Shown here: positions 11,514 through 23,087 of the stretch, piece after piece
Position numbering within the stretch: the first letter of the stretch is position 1
Layout of the letters: each line of letters begins with the position of its first letter
Assembly (NCBI GenBank): GCA_021234155.1
Contig: JAJEKV010000114.1
Location: forward strand, 1,317,654-1,381,653
Length of the DNA: 64,000 nucleotides
Reading direction: 5' to 3'
Source of the DNA: Isoetes taiwanensis
Lineage: Eukaryota > Streptophyta > Lycopodiopsida > Isoetales > Isoetaceae
Notes under the pieces: model-generated
The model's input: the letters and a program-made list of their open reading frames with translations, nothing else
What the model was told of the DNA's origin: nothing
The model's database searches: none
Position numbers and translations under genes: made by a program

Positions 11514-13373
11514 TTTGCAGCGGCGTTGCCGCCGCTATAGTTCGAAGGGTTTTTTGAAGTAGTGGCATGGGCGAGAGTTTGAATTTTGAACAACAATATC
11601 TAGTTTTAGAAATTCAGGGAATTGGGCCGATATCTTAGGCTAGATCCCTCAAAAAGGGAAAAACATGGTTCAAAATTAGAAAGGCAAATGAAGAAACTAA
11701 AGACCTTGTGAAAAAAGCCCCGTCTGTGTGTCTAGCAATTTAGATATGATCCAAAAAAAAAATTGTCTCGTTGTATTTTAGTTGATAGTATTTTAGTTGT
11801 AACATCTCAATTTATTTGCACCCTCACAACTTCACCCCCAAATGGCTGCAACAATACAAAAAATGGCAGAAATGTGTGCATCTTTCCACAGCTCTCAAAA
11901 TATCTTGAATCCAAGTTTGATTATTTGGCAGTTTAACATGAAAAAGGTTCTCGTATTTGGGTCCCTAGAAATTGTCCGTTCAAGAACTAACCAAATAGCT
12001 AACCAAATGGCAGGCCAATTTGATTAAAGAAGAGCTCAAAATGAACAGGGTCTATAAGTATTATTACCTTAGAGGTTATAGTGTCAAGCTAGAAAAAAAC
12101 AACAGAACACCCAATAGAATCTAAGGATTAGCCTAAGGACGGAATCGATTTCTACGTCATATAACAGGTGGGAACGCATCAATCCTTGAGAAAGTGCTTA
12201 CGGAGAGCATTAATGGATTTTTCAATTTTCTGCGACAAACCCATGGAACCACAGCCAGGGTCTCAGCTATAACCAAGCTAATTCAACATCGATTGGACGG
12301 TTTAATGGGCAAATGAACATGTACAGAGGAATAAAAGCTTCAAATCACACCCAGGCAGAAAAATTACCTATCCTGATTACAGAGAAATAGAGAAAATATC
12401 GACAATTATCATGTGATCGCTCTGCAAATTTCGGATCAGTACATTCAGGAGCCAGGAGTTCAGAATAAGAGGGACTCATTGAAGGCCCATTTGTCCCATG
12501 GATACATACGCTCACAAGATTGGGCGATTTACAGACCTTCAGCAATTGCGATAATAGCTACACTATCACACGTACAGCCTGTGCTTGAGAACAGATCTGG
12601 TAGTTAGCTTTTCTAAGCCTCTCTTCTAATTTAAAAGGGGCTCGCGAATCTGACAGTCTCTTCTTTGCAACTTTTCAAGAGAAAGATGATCTTGTAGTCA
12701 CTGTTGTAAGACATGCATCTATCAGAAAGAGAGAATGGAGCTTTATTGGTGTCCAAAGCCTACAATCATGGAAAATAGAAGTTATTCATGAGCTTGGCTT
12801 GAAACAGGGGAAACCAAGGCATGGAAAACAGAACTTATTCATGAGCTTGGCTCGAAACAGGGGAAAACAGCTTGATTCGGCCCAAGAAATCACAGTTAAG
12901 AAATTGTTTACGACCACAGAAGACTTTGATCGGCCTGCCGCTGTTATACATCCATGTGGGCAGATTCATGCCCGTCATCTTCTCTTGCCACATCACAAAA
13001 AAACACATACATAATTTTATATGATGAAGAAGATAAAAGGTGATGTGGAGATAACGTGGCAGAATGTGGCCAAGATGTACTCTACGTATACAGGAAAGGC
13101 ATGTAGATCGCCTTTCTTGTAACGTGGAATACAGTAAAGAAGCATTCTGCGGCAAGTGAAAGCTCTGGAATGCATGGTAAAAGCTCCGGAATGCTGGGTA
13201 AATCGTGAGGATGCTAGTAGAAATGCCGGAACAGCCGTTTCTTGCAGTTCGTCACAGAACAAAAAAATTTCAGTAACATTCTTGGATTTGAAACATGCCA
13301 CGTGGCGCGGCGCTATTAGAGGATAAAGCAGAATGCTTCTTAACTGTCTTTTACGTTAAATGAAAGTTAAATG
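11514..13373. other. no gene; diverged partial copy of the upstream repeat
   Basis: From about 13040 to 13373 there are patches such as 'gtggccaagatgtactctacgta' and 'acgttaaatgaaa' that match the DNA before the first hairpin (9620-9660). The repeat family thus extends up to the fibrillin promoter. The rest shows nothing recognisable. Confidence 0.5.
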
Positions 13374-13461
13374 AAAGCCCTTGGGCAACATTCTGGACTG
13401 TCTAAGTGTGCCTTCGCTCTGTCGCACACTTTCTAGTCCAAAATGTTACCCAAAGGGCTTT
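13374..13461. repeat. hairpin with about 38-bp arms (copy 2), 94 bp before the fibrillin ATG
   Basis: Left arm AAAGCCC-TTGGGCAACATT, right arm AATGTTACCCAAAGGGCTTT. The arms match those of the hairpin at 9660-9756, while the loop differs. The position places it in the promoter or 5' leader of the fibrillin gene. Confidence 0.8.
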
Positions 13462-13555
13462 TCCCTTATGCAGAAAATCTTTATTTTACATGGCCCTGTT
13501 TGTTTTCGAAATTTTGTCTAAAAAAGGCAAAGCGAATATTGAGAATTTCCGGACC

Positions 13556-16359
13556 ATGGCGAGCTTCACAGGCTTCAGATCTGTCTCTCCCCATTTTAGC
13601 TTGTACCAACGACCTTGGAGCACTGCAAAATTGATCACTGCAAATTATACGCCACGACCAATTATGGAACGAGTAAGTAGCAGGCAATCCTTACACACCT
13701 ACAAACTTAGCTTTAAAAATGGCAATACTACTTTTGTTTTAGAATGGAATCAAAGCTCAGCAGGATGCAAAGCTTCGCTTGTTGCAAACTGTGTTGGAAA
13801 CGAACCGTGGGCTTAGTGCTTCATCAGAAATCCGTGCTCATATTGAAGAAGCCATGGTGAGCTATTATGGTATTGTTAAAGTGGGAACTATGCTGATTGC
13901 CTGTATGCCACATCCCAGGTTTAGAGTTTAATGCTAACATGGTGAATCATTTTACCTTGCACTTTGTGTTAATTGAAATGGACATGGGTAGGTTACTGTG
14001 GAGAATTACGATGCAGGGATGGCATTAGACCTCAACCATCTGGATGGAACCTGGTTGCTGCAATACACCACTGCTAGGGACGTTATTTCAATTCTGCAGG
14101 CTGCAGAGCTTCCATTTTTTCAGGCAAGCAGTGTTATCAAAGTCACTTTGAAAATTAGGGAATTTGAAACTGTTTTTTGAGTTTGAAACAAAGATAGTAA
14201 AACACATTATATAGCCGTTCCCATTGGTTGGCAGCTAAAACATGGAATGCACTCTACATGACATGACAGGAAGGTTCAAGGATGTTATAAGCCAATCTCC
14301 TGCATTTTCTTTTATCCTATTGAAATTCCATTGCATTTGGAATCCAGGCATCCATTACTGTTGGTGCATAAAAACAAGGCATAACTTAGCTGAAACAGTC
14401 CTACTGAACACAGTCCTAGACTGCCCCCACCATTTGTTGGCTCTCCTCTTCCCAAGATCTCTAGACACTAATTTGTTAATTCACAATTTTGGATCCTTTA
14501 TGGGATTATTTGATCGTTCAAGCTTTTGTCTCTCTATCTGTTTTGTCTTCTCCAGGTATGATGTAGATATAACACATCCATAACGCATGAACACCTGTAA
14601 TTAGGTAAAGAGCATAGTAGATATGGTTTATGTTGTTTGCTTTCGAACAGTTAGACTCGTTATGGTCATAAAGTGCAAGTTAAGTTTCAGTTTATTCAAT
14701 CAGGTTGGTCAAATTTTTCAAACATTCGAGCACAAGAAGGATAGCAATGAAGGAGTTGTTTACAACATTGTTAAATGGAGCATTCCAGCAGTGTTGCAGG
14801 TTTGTATCAAGTGGACTAAACCATACCCTGTGACGAGTAGTCAATTTACTAAACCATTCTCTAACATGGTTACATTTAGTATTACCACTTGGCAATGTTT
14901 CATATTACCATCAGTCCTCAGTGTTCTGAGTCATTTTGCAATAATGGAAGGCTGTCATACGTCACTGCAGCAGTCATACTTCGATATTATTTCACAAGTC
15001 ATACTTAGATATTATTTCAGAAGGAAAGAGCCCTTTGATAGTCATGGTCCACATTAGCATAAGTTTGGGACGACAGGACAGCAAAAAGGGTGGACGCCTT
15101 GCTCATTCAGTTATGTCTTTTTACTTTACTATAGCTTTAGAGATTCATCCTGCTAAAGAACATAAACTTTTGGAGAAGAAATGATCCTTCAATGTAATGA
15201 GAGCTTTATCCATAGTCTTAGGGTTTCTATGCTTATAGTGTCTTTGCATTGTCAAAAAAAAAATTTATGGTTTAGGATTTTGATCTGCAGCTTTTCGCTC
15301 CTATATGGCAGCTGCTAGTTCAGGTTGTGTCAAATGCAAGATAAAGGCGAATGACCTGGATTTGCCCTAAAACAGATCAAGAAAATAATCCCTGCAATCT
15401 GGATTTTCCAGATCAAGAAAGTAATCCCTGCAACATGGAACTTTTAAACAAGAAACATGAGACTACCAATGCATATGCATGTTAAACGGCACACGTTATA
15501 ACTATTTGCAATTTCCTTACCTGTGGAATTTTCCATTATGTCTCTTTTTTATAATCTGTTTCCTTCTCCATGCCTGTTTTAAAATATAGGAATTTGAAGG
15601 AGCGACGCTCACTGTACGAGCAGCATTTTCCCTTGTTAAACCACGGACCATACAATTGAACTTTCAGCAGGTGAGTGGATTCTTCCATTGCCTATATGGG
15701 TTAAAACATGCTCTAACTTACGTTTGATAAATCTATATGTTTGCGTACATTCAGGCATGCATAGGAAAGCTTGCAATTAGTGATAATTTTCAAGCATTGT
15801 TAGCACCAGCTGTTTTACCACGAAGTTATATCAATTTACAGGTATGCACCTTCTCTAATTTTTGCAATTACAATAACAAACCATTCTTCTCACATGGATA
15901 AACCTTCTTTTCCCGATAATTTGGGGTTAAACCTGTAGCAAACCCGTATTATAGGCTATTCACGTCATAAATATGCATAGAAATATCCTAATGGTGATTC
16001 CGTTTTAGTATTTCACACGTAAGAAATACTGCCAAATGCAATGCAAAATTATAGCATATAAAGACAATGAATCAAAATCCCACTCTCTTCGAGTTGTGCA
16101 TGGGCAGATTCTTCAATTCTTTAGAAGTTTGGATCTCGAAGTCAACTTAAAAACTTCGGAAGTTGCACCTAAGAGGTAGTTTTTCTCTAGATCCAGATAT
16201 TCTGCTCTGAATTATATGACGGTTTCAACTTCTTGCTTTAATAGGGTTTCCAGCAGTCTATTGTACAACCTAACATACTTGGATAGTGACATGCTTTTGG
16301 GACGTGCCCTTGGAAATGGAGGAGTGTTTATATTCAAAAGACATTGGGTTTCAGGATAA
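13556..16359 (+). CDS. PAP/fibrillin-family plastid lipid-associated protein (8 exons, 269 aa)
   Basis: Plastid-lipid-associated proteins (fibrillins) bind hydrophobic molecules in plastoglobules, thylakoid margins or stroma. Exons: 13556-13672, 13743-13856, 13992-14123, 14704-14799, 15590-15670, 15755-15841, 16108-16175, 16245-16359. All join in frame and end in TAA. The start ATG is in strong plant context (accATGGCG). Residues 1 to about 40 are rich in S/T/R with almost no acid, like a chloroplast transit peptide. The PAP_fibrillin domain follows: NRGL at 60-63, LDGTWLLQYTTA at 94-105, LPFFQ|VGQIFQTFE across exons 3-4, APAVLPRSYINLQ before exon 7, and the closing block YLDSDMLLGR...GGVFIFKR at about 243-264. 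The length fits the family. I recall the PAP8/PAP10 branch as closest, but the subfamily is not settled. The intron between exons 3 and 4 begins with GC. No frameshift or stop is seen, so I judge it functional. Confidence 0.9.
14124..14703 (+). other. GC-AG intron of the fibrillin gene
   Basis: The donor is CAG|GCAAGC rather than CAG|GT. The join after Q121 to V122 restores the conserved family string LPFFQVGQIFQ, so the donor is fixed by protein conservation. AG|GCAAG is the known consensus of the minor GC-AG class handled by the U2 spliceosome. Confidence 0.85.
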
Positions 16360-18119
16360 AGTTCTATATGTCTGACCACTGCTTTGGGGCACTGTCAAGT
16401 TCAATAATTTCTGATTTGCACGCCAAAAGTTAATGCTCACTTTTTGCTTCATATTCTTCTTTCGATGGTACAAACTTTGCGTTAAAATTGTGACATCTGT
16501 GAGTACTCTGGTTCTGTTGTTGCAACACCACAATTATTCACATGGTACAGATCGTCAATCCAACTATTCACAAGCAAAAAGAAACAGATTTTTACTGTGA
16601 CACACACAGATACAAAAGACACGAAAAATAAAAAACAACAGGAAACAAGTTACTGCACCATCCTTCGCCACTTATTTTACAAGTAAAAACAACAAATAAA
16701 CTGCAACTTAAAAAGGAAAAAAGTTGTTAAGGAAGACGGAATTAAGCTTTTGACCTCGACTTAGATTTTCAACGTAAGAAATAACGGCAATAAAAAACAG
16801 TTTTCGGAAATGTTCGGCCCCAGTGTAGAGCAAAAAGAGCTAGAAGAACTCAGAAGCCCCGATTGTAGGCCGAAGTTCATGTCGCTGCCTTTCGTAAATG
16901 AAAAATAACATGCATTCATATTTTCATTTTTTAGAAGGCAGCAAACAGAAGCCGCTGCTGAACAGATCAGCTTACCTGGAGCTGGAGGCCGGAGAGGAGT
17001 CCTGCAACAATCCACTTATAGTTGCAAAAAACATTAGGGTTTAAACCCTAAGATTTTTTACCTGCATCTCACCCAAAGCGGCATAAGTCGTATTCCGTGT
17101 TAAAAAGAGTAAAACTATAGGCAGTTCTAAATATTAGGCTACTCTATTCCGTCTAGGGTATAATGTGGCCGCGATCAGGACCGTATATTTATTACATAAA
17201 TTGTGCGTGATTTGACAAGGAATTGATATGCCACAACGTATTTTGCTGATGGTGGCATCGCAAATGCGATTCAGAAAGCGTATTTCTGTTTCTTCACATG
17301 GTCTGTTGGTGGATAGGAGCCAGATGTCGCAGACAATCCTGGTTGCTAAGTTTGGTGCTCCACCTATCCGGTTTGCTACTACCTGATCGCTGCTGCGCTT
17401 TGAAATTCGGCACACAGACGATCTTAAAACCCGTAGTGGCTCCCAATCCATGCTTGTCCAGGAGTTTGATTCCTGTTTGCTTTTGGGTTGCTCGATTTCG
17501 GCATTCAGGGCTGTCCAGGAGGTCGATATCTGTTTGTTGTTTGAATTACGGCTTAGAGGTCTGTGTGGTTGTGCCCCTGCCTCTGTTGCCCGCTTGGTTG
17601 CTGCTATCGCAGGCTTCTGAATTCCGGCATAAAGGCCAGGGGAGCTTAGATCCTGTCGTCCTTCTTGGAATCCATTGAGGTGCCCTTGTCATCGTCATCG
17701 CAGGCCTCTGAATTCCAGCATACAGGCCAATGCGGCCTTAGATCCATGGGCATTGGAATGTAATTGGGGTTCAATTCCCCAGGCCTAGATTGCATGCAGT
17801 ATTTGGGGTGTAGGGTTGCTTTCTTGTACAATACCGTGTTTGTGCTCATTAAGCCAATGGTATTTATATATTGACAGCACCCCTATAAGATGGGGTCAAT
17901 TCGACCCCATCTTGACCCAGAGGGAGAGGCCAGAATCTGCTCCGCCGGCATATTCCTGCGAAGATGCCATCATCTGACGGCCTCGAAAACATAATACACA
18001 AAAATAAGTTGCCAACGCAACAAAAGATTGCCCGTTATATGCTTCCAACTGTGAGCTATCTATTAAAATTTTTGAAAAAACCCCCAATTGACGTCTACCT
18101 CTAGCATATCTGGCCATCT
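16360..18119. other. no gene; fibrillin 3' flank and degenerate repeats
   Basis: After the fibrillin stop the DNA is AT-rich. Between about 17480 and 17750 a degenerate repeat built on 'gaattccggcat...aggccagg' occurs two to three times. Open frames across it differ between strands and show no family signature. Confidence 0.5.
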
Positions 18120-18305
18120 AACTACATCAATTAAAGATTTGACAGAAGTGCACAAATTATGATTATTTTGCCTTATGTTTAAAGCTTCACATTGAATTCT
18201 ACAACAATTAGCCACCCAACTACATGAATTAAAGATTTGACAAAAGTGCACCGATTATTCTGCCTATGGGATATATTTGAAGCTCCACATTGAATTCTGC
18301 AACAA
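18120..18305. repeat. about 99-bp tandem duplication
   Basis: 'aactacatcaattaaagatttgaca...cacattgaattctacaacaa' (18120-18210) is repeated at 18219-18305 with scattered changes. Confidence 0.8.
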
Positions 18306-18661
18306 TAGTTCTCTGAAAACAGTTCTGGATGATCTAAAATGGTTCTAAAAAGAGTATTGAAGATCTGAACAAACTCCTCATATATTAACGCCAATTTTAA
18401 TAAGCAATTTACGATCTATGTCCTTGGACTTCATATAGGGCGTGTCTCTATCAAATCTCATATATATATGCAACAACGTCAAATGGACATACCTTGAAGA
18501 AGAAACATCATCTTATTGAACCAAGAACTAGATCTCCTCATAAACAATAATATTTCTAATAATGAATAGAAATATATAGCAAACATGCCAGTTTTTGGAA
18601 TTTATTCCTTAACGATTCCTTCAATTTTGTAGCATGATCCTTGAGCTCAATTTCATGAGCT

Positions 18662-19047
18662 TCATCGGTAGCAACCGCTTGGAATAGGCTTAGTATCTTC
18701 CACAACCATAGACATAAGAACAGGGCCAAATCCGTCAGCTCTGGCCAACAATATTTGCTTAAGTTGTTCCCTATACTTCTCCAGATATACCTGTGATTTG
18801 TACATCAAACGTTTCAAAATGTAGATTCATACATGGTGTTTAGTCCATCAGCTTTTCTTTTTAACTGGAACCTTAAATGCCATCTCTATCAAATTTAGGC
18901 GCTCAACCTAGGTTCACATTTGGAAAGAAATCTATCGTTGTTTACATCTAATCCATGAAACTGTGGATCTATTTCCTTTAAAAATATCGCTTTGTCCTTC
19001 ACAAAATCTTACGCAGTTGAGCCATCCACCATAACCACAACCCCCAT
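18662..19047 (-). pseudogene. plant EF-hand calcium-binding protein, decayed
   Basis: From an ATG at 19047 the minus strand reads MGVVVMVDGSTA, a stop, then DFVKDKAIFLKEIDPQFHGL and DVNNDRFLSKCE. This resembles the N-terminus of a plant EF-hand family that begins with a 'DG.T...FV.D' block followed by a 'LD.N.DG.LS..E' calcium loop. Two frame changes later it gives MYESTF, ETFDVQITG, then VYLEKYREQLKQILLARADG and FGPVLMSMVVEDTK, ending in TGA at 18662. That matches the second EF-hand and the 'YREQ...' tail. The loop glycine is replaced by arginine (DVNNDRF). At least three stops and two frameshifts mean no product. Confidence 0.6.
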
Positions 19048-20595
19048 CTTCTTGATTTGAGAAAGACTTGACGAATTTGCTTCTAATGTGTCTGATCAAG
19101 CCGAAATTTTGTAAAGGATTCTTTAGAAATGCAAGGAGAGAAAGGAAAGAGTAAAAAAACTTCTATTTGAAAGCTTGCTATGGGGTTTTTGACATGCTCC
19201 AAACATACATGTGCTTCATAAAAAATTGTATTACGGTCGGAAGTGTTAGGAATATTACAGTTGTATCAGCTCTTCCACCCACGGAATCTCCATGAAGAAA
19301 CCTCTGGACTCTATATACTTTCTATCTATGATCATTCAACGGTTATATGGTTCTCAGTTAGATTTCTCTAAATTAAGCACAATTTCATTAATTTCGGACA
19401 AAACCTGAATTTATGGACCATTTTTCATATTCATGCTTCAATAACAGTTTTCATACACTAGCTAACATTCCCAAGCAAATGTTGTGTATGCTTCAACAAC
19501 AATCACTAGAATCTTGATAGTGTTGGGGAGCTTCTTCCTACTTGACGGAGCCCAAGCAACGTTGATTGTCTCTAGTTCAATGCGGTCGCTAGTAGTCATC
19601 GGCCTCCATCTTTTCTCCTAACAATTAACATAATTGGTTGGGTACACTTGGTTCCTCATGGGGACAGGCTCCCACCAAATCACCTGGACGGTCTCTCAAA
19701 ATTCTCCTTATCGTCCATTTGGTGCTCCTCAGTAGGGTAACCTTACCCAGGTGGGACACAACACGTCATCAGAACGTGGCATAATGAACATACCCTTCTT
19801 CACGTCTTTGAATGGATTGAATTTTAGTATGGGCTTGTCCTTCAACGGTCCCACGTAAGGAGAAGCATGCTTGCAATTGGCTCCACTACTACCACCATAT
19901 CTGATAGCTGAGCTCGTTCTTGCCTGGTGCATGGCCAAAAGTCCTCATAGCTGTCCTCCGTGCATGAGATCTTTCCTAGCTCCTGTAAAAGACCCATCCA
20001 ATACTCAATCATAGCCGTGAACTGTGTGGAATAGTTGGTTGTCTCTGGGATGCCCTTCTTGCTTGTCGAGATTGCAACCTAATGTAGGATATGCTTGTTC
20101 TTAGATAAGCTTATTCGACTATTTGTTGTCTGTGGAAGTGTTGTTGATGCAAACCAAGCATTTGACAATGTCACAAACCTGAGCTATCATGCATAGAATG
20201 CAATCATTGCTGTCCATGCCAAGTTTGGAATTGATCGTGTAATCATTCAGAGCCAGCTAATACTATTCCATAGTGCTATGGCACTTGCTTCATTTGCTTA
20301 TCCAATTATCCAAACTATACAAATATGGTTGATCCAAATAACCCAATTTGCATTTGCATTAAATCTAAAATGACATTTTCTTCTCTATGTTTCCTCATTA
20401 AAAATAGCAAATTAAAGAACCTTCAAGCAAGTTGAAAACCTGCTAATGTTTTAGTGTGTCTGTATGCATTGCTCTAAAACATGGAAACACGTGTGAAGTC
20501 TTGTGAAAAGTTGCCCAGTGCAGAAGAATATTGACATTGCCTAAGTGACTTGCAAATTTGTACATGATTGCAAATAAGTTCTAGAACCATGCCAA
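19048..20595. other. no intact gene; weak coding-like remnants
   Basis: Minus-strand pieces such as NPFKDVKKGMFIMPRSDD (about 19810-19760) and RIELETINVAWAPSSRKK (about 19590-19530) look protein-like but belong to no family I can name with confidence. They are broken by stops and could be remains of a DNA-transposon or retroelement protein. Confidence 0.4.
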
Positions 20596-20931
20596 CTAAA
20601 CACAACCAAATTGCCGAGTAAGATGCTCGCCAATTAAATGACTTGAAGATCTACAGCGAGGGCATTCATGGCAAGTAAATAGGTTTGTCACTTTTAAGTG
20701 GAGTGTAGTAGTGTCTATAAATGAATGTAAGCAACAAGCAATTTGGTGCGGATATGAATTTTGTGTATTGGTACATCCTAGGGGATAATTTGATGAGAAA
20801 GCTGAAGTATTTTTATATCCCCTAGGTAGGGCAGGCAGTTTAGATCTACTTAGATTATTATCAAATATAGCCTCTTCTTTGTCCTCACTAGGTGGAACAA
20901 AATATGTCTTTTGCACTATGATGGTATTCAT
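20596..20931 (-). other. 111-codon open frame, unknown
   Basis: It has a true ATG at 20931 and a mixed composition with a Cys/His cluster (CHECPRC) near the end. No family is recognised. An 11-bp perfect inverted repeat lies inside it at 20777-20826 (CCTAGGGGATA ... TATCCCCTAGG). It may be chance or part of a mobile element. I would not call it a gene without transcript support. Confidence 0.25.
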
Positions 20932-21245
20932 ATCATATCTATTATTTATTGTACATTATTGAAATATTGTACTTTAGAATTTGTCGTTCTATGGTCACAT
21001 ATAATAGCACGTGGCCTTCTATTGTTTAGGCCATATACTGAATTGGGATTTTTCATAACAAAGAGCCAAAATGGTAGATCTGTTGAAACTATAATACGGC
21101 AATCTTTTTATTGAGCTGACCTGGGTTGTGCCGATTTGGCCAGTTCGATGATCCTGTAATTCGTCTATTTCTAGTTGTGCAATTCATCTATTTTCAATTG
21201 ATCATTATCTGGATAGTTTCTACGTTCATTTGTAAAAACCAACAC

Positions 21246-21258
21246 TGGTATCAGAGCC
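21246..21258 (+). other. primer-binding site of a plus-strand LTR element (tRNA-iMet type)
   Basis: TGGTATCAGAGCC is the standard plant LTR-retrotransposon PBS complementary to initiator tRNA-Met. It follows '...ccaaca c', so an LTR should end at 21244 in CA. The left LTR boundary could not be set because no second copy is in the window. Confidence 0.7.
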
Positions 21259-21259
21259 A

Positions 21260-21485
21260 GACCATGACAAACAAACTTGGGGCTAGCCTGTTGAATTCTA
21301 TCGATGGTTATAGGGTGCACTGGGCTTTCAGGTCTGGAAGGAGAAGATTGAGCATATCCTTCAAACTGAAGGTTTATGGAGCAAATCATGTTCCTAGTTC
21401 TACTTTCTTTTACTTCTGGCATTGTGATAGCAGGTGATGCAGGAAGTTTTGCATCAGTAACAACCTGTGGAAGCAATGTCTTATC
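21260..21485 (+). pseudogene. copia-like gag start, cut off by the next element
   Basis: Immediately after the PBS an ATG (21265) opens LGASLLNSIDGYR. One frame over, the sequence continues WKEKIEHILQTEGLW, the sort of motif found near the N-terminus of copia gag proteins ('W...ie..L...gLW'). The similarity stops at 21485, where the LTR of the minus-strand element begins. Continuation on the far side (after 31954) could not be shown. Confidence 0.5.
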
Positions 21486-23074
21486 TGTGACGTCCCCTAT
21501 TCGTATACGGTGCGCTCAGCGTATACAAACAGGAGTCATCCCCCATACCAGCTCCATGCTAATATAGGGCCCTCCACGTGTCACTGCAACCTTGATGAGT
21601 TCCAGTGGGAAGAATGAAGGGGTCATTTACACTGTCTCCCTTCAGGGCCTACCTAGCTGCGGAAGCGTAATATACATGTCAGTAGTACATACATCAACAT
21701 CACATGACCATCACGAAGGATGGCTCACCACATATCTGCATAAACAAAGATCAGCACATCACATATGGAGATCCTACCCAAGGCTCAGACTCATAGGGAA
21801 TGACTGACGGCTTGGGACTTCAGAGGTCATTGCAGACAGAATTCATGGCAAATGGATTTGGCTGGCATAAGAACATGGCTTAGGGTAGTCCACTCCATCC
21901 GCCCCTCCTGTGCACACTTTGCAGAGTAGGTTGAAAAGTGTTGGGACCTGACTGTAGCCCGCCGGATGCATAGCCAAGGGGGCTATTCCTGGGTTGCATC
22001 TCCCCAGTTCCGATGGGGCAGGTAGGGATCACTCCCTCCAGAGATTGGCATGCTGACGCAAGGTGACTAGAGGGCCACTGCCCGTACTCGACTTGAACTC
22101 CATGGAAGGTGTACACCACCCCAAGAGTGTCGAACCCATGCAAAGCCCTCAAGCAGTGGCAGAGCATTAGGTCTAGTGCACAATAGTCCCCGATAGGCTT
22201 TACTACCAGAGGGACATGATCATGAGTCAGGACATGAACCTCCTTGTAAGCCAGTCTGGCCCCTTCACCCACAACCAGGTGTGGCTCTTGTACACAGGCC
22301 GAATTTACAGTGCACTAAAGAGGGCTAGCTAGGAGCATCAACTACCAGGCTTTAAGGTCTCTACCCCCCTTCCCAATACAATGAGTCCACAGAGATGCAT
22401 CATCACATACATATCACAGAAGAACTAAAGAACAAGATTTAATCAAAATCACAGAGTTAGGTTCTTTAGTTATGGCTCGATATCTAGAGATCTAGATGGC
22501 TGCTATGGGCAAATCAATAGGCTAACCTACTTATTCTATGTCTGGGAGGCGGTTTAGACTATTGATTTGGCAAAATACCTGATCCCTGGCTTGCTCCTCC
22601 TGCTCTGAATGCATCCATGCTGCAGAACTGCTCGGAGATGATACTAGAAAGGGAATCTGATGAGCTAGGCGGCTCAGACAGACTTCGGGAATCAAGACTG
22701 GCTCTTGGAGCAAGCAAAACAGAGTCCTAGAAGGCTGTGGACGAAAATGGAAAGTTAGGGTTTCCTATACCTTTATAGACTAAGGGTTAGGGCTCGGGCT
22801 TCCTATTCTCCCTTGAGCATGTGGGATAAATGAGTTTGGCCCACTTGCCTTTATTAGCTAAATGGCCCTAAAGTGTACACATGGATAAATGTGTACACAT
22901 GGATAAATGTGCACATAACTAATGTGTGCACACACTTGCAAGTTGCCCCTAGGGGTGCTACTTGGTTTGGCTACGTCGGCCGCATCCGCCAATTGGAATG
23001 GCGTTAATGCGGCGTGCGTGGCCAAGCGATGATATCGCCCACGGGACCGTATCGCGTCTTTGCCGAACGTCACA
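21486..23074 (-). repeat. 3' LTR (1589 bp)
   Basis: On the minus strand it starts TGTGACGT and ends ACGTCACA, an 8-bp terminal inverted repeat. A TATA-like TCTATAAAGG lies near 22776, as expected between U3 and R. U3 holds a short tandem repeat of 'cacatggataaatgtg' (22872-22920). A 130-codon GTG-started frame (21880-22272, -) inside it is taken as chance. Confidence 0.65.
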
Positions 23075-23087
23075 TTCTCCCCACCTT
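23075..23087 (-). other. polypurine tract
   Basis: AAGGTGGGGAGAA on the minus strand directly abuts the LTR start TGTGACG. This is the usual position for the plus-strand primer of reverse transcription. Confidence 0.7.

Noticed and set aside
21880-22272. 130-codon minus-strand open frame
   Set aside because: It lies wholly inside the LTR, starts with GTG and resembles no protein family. Chance frame in non-coding LTR DNA.
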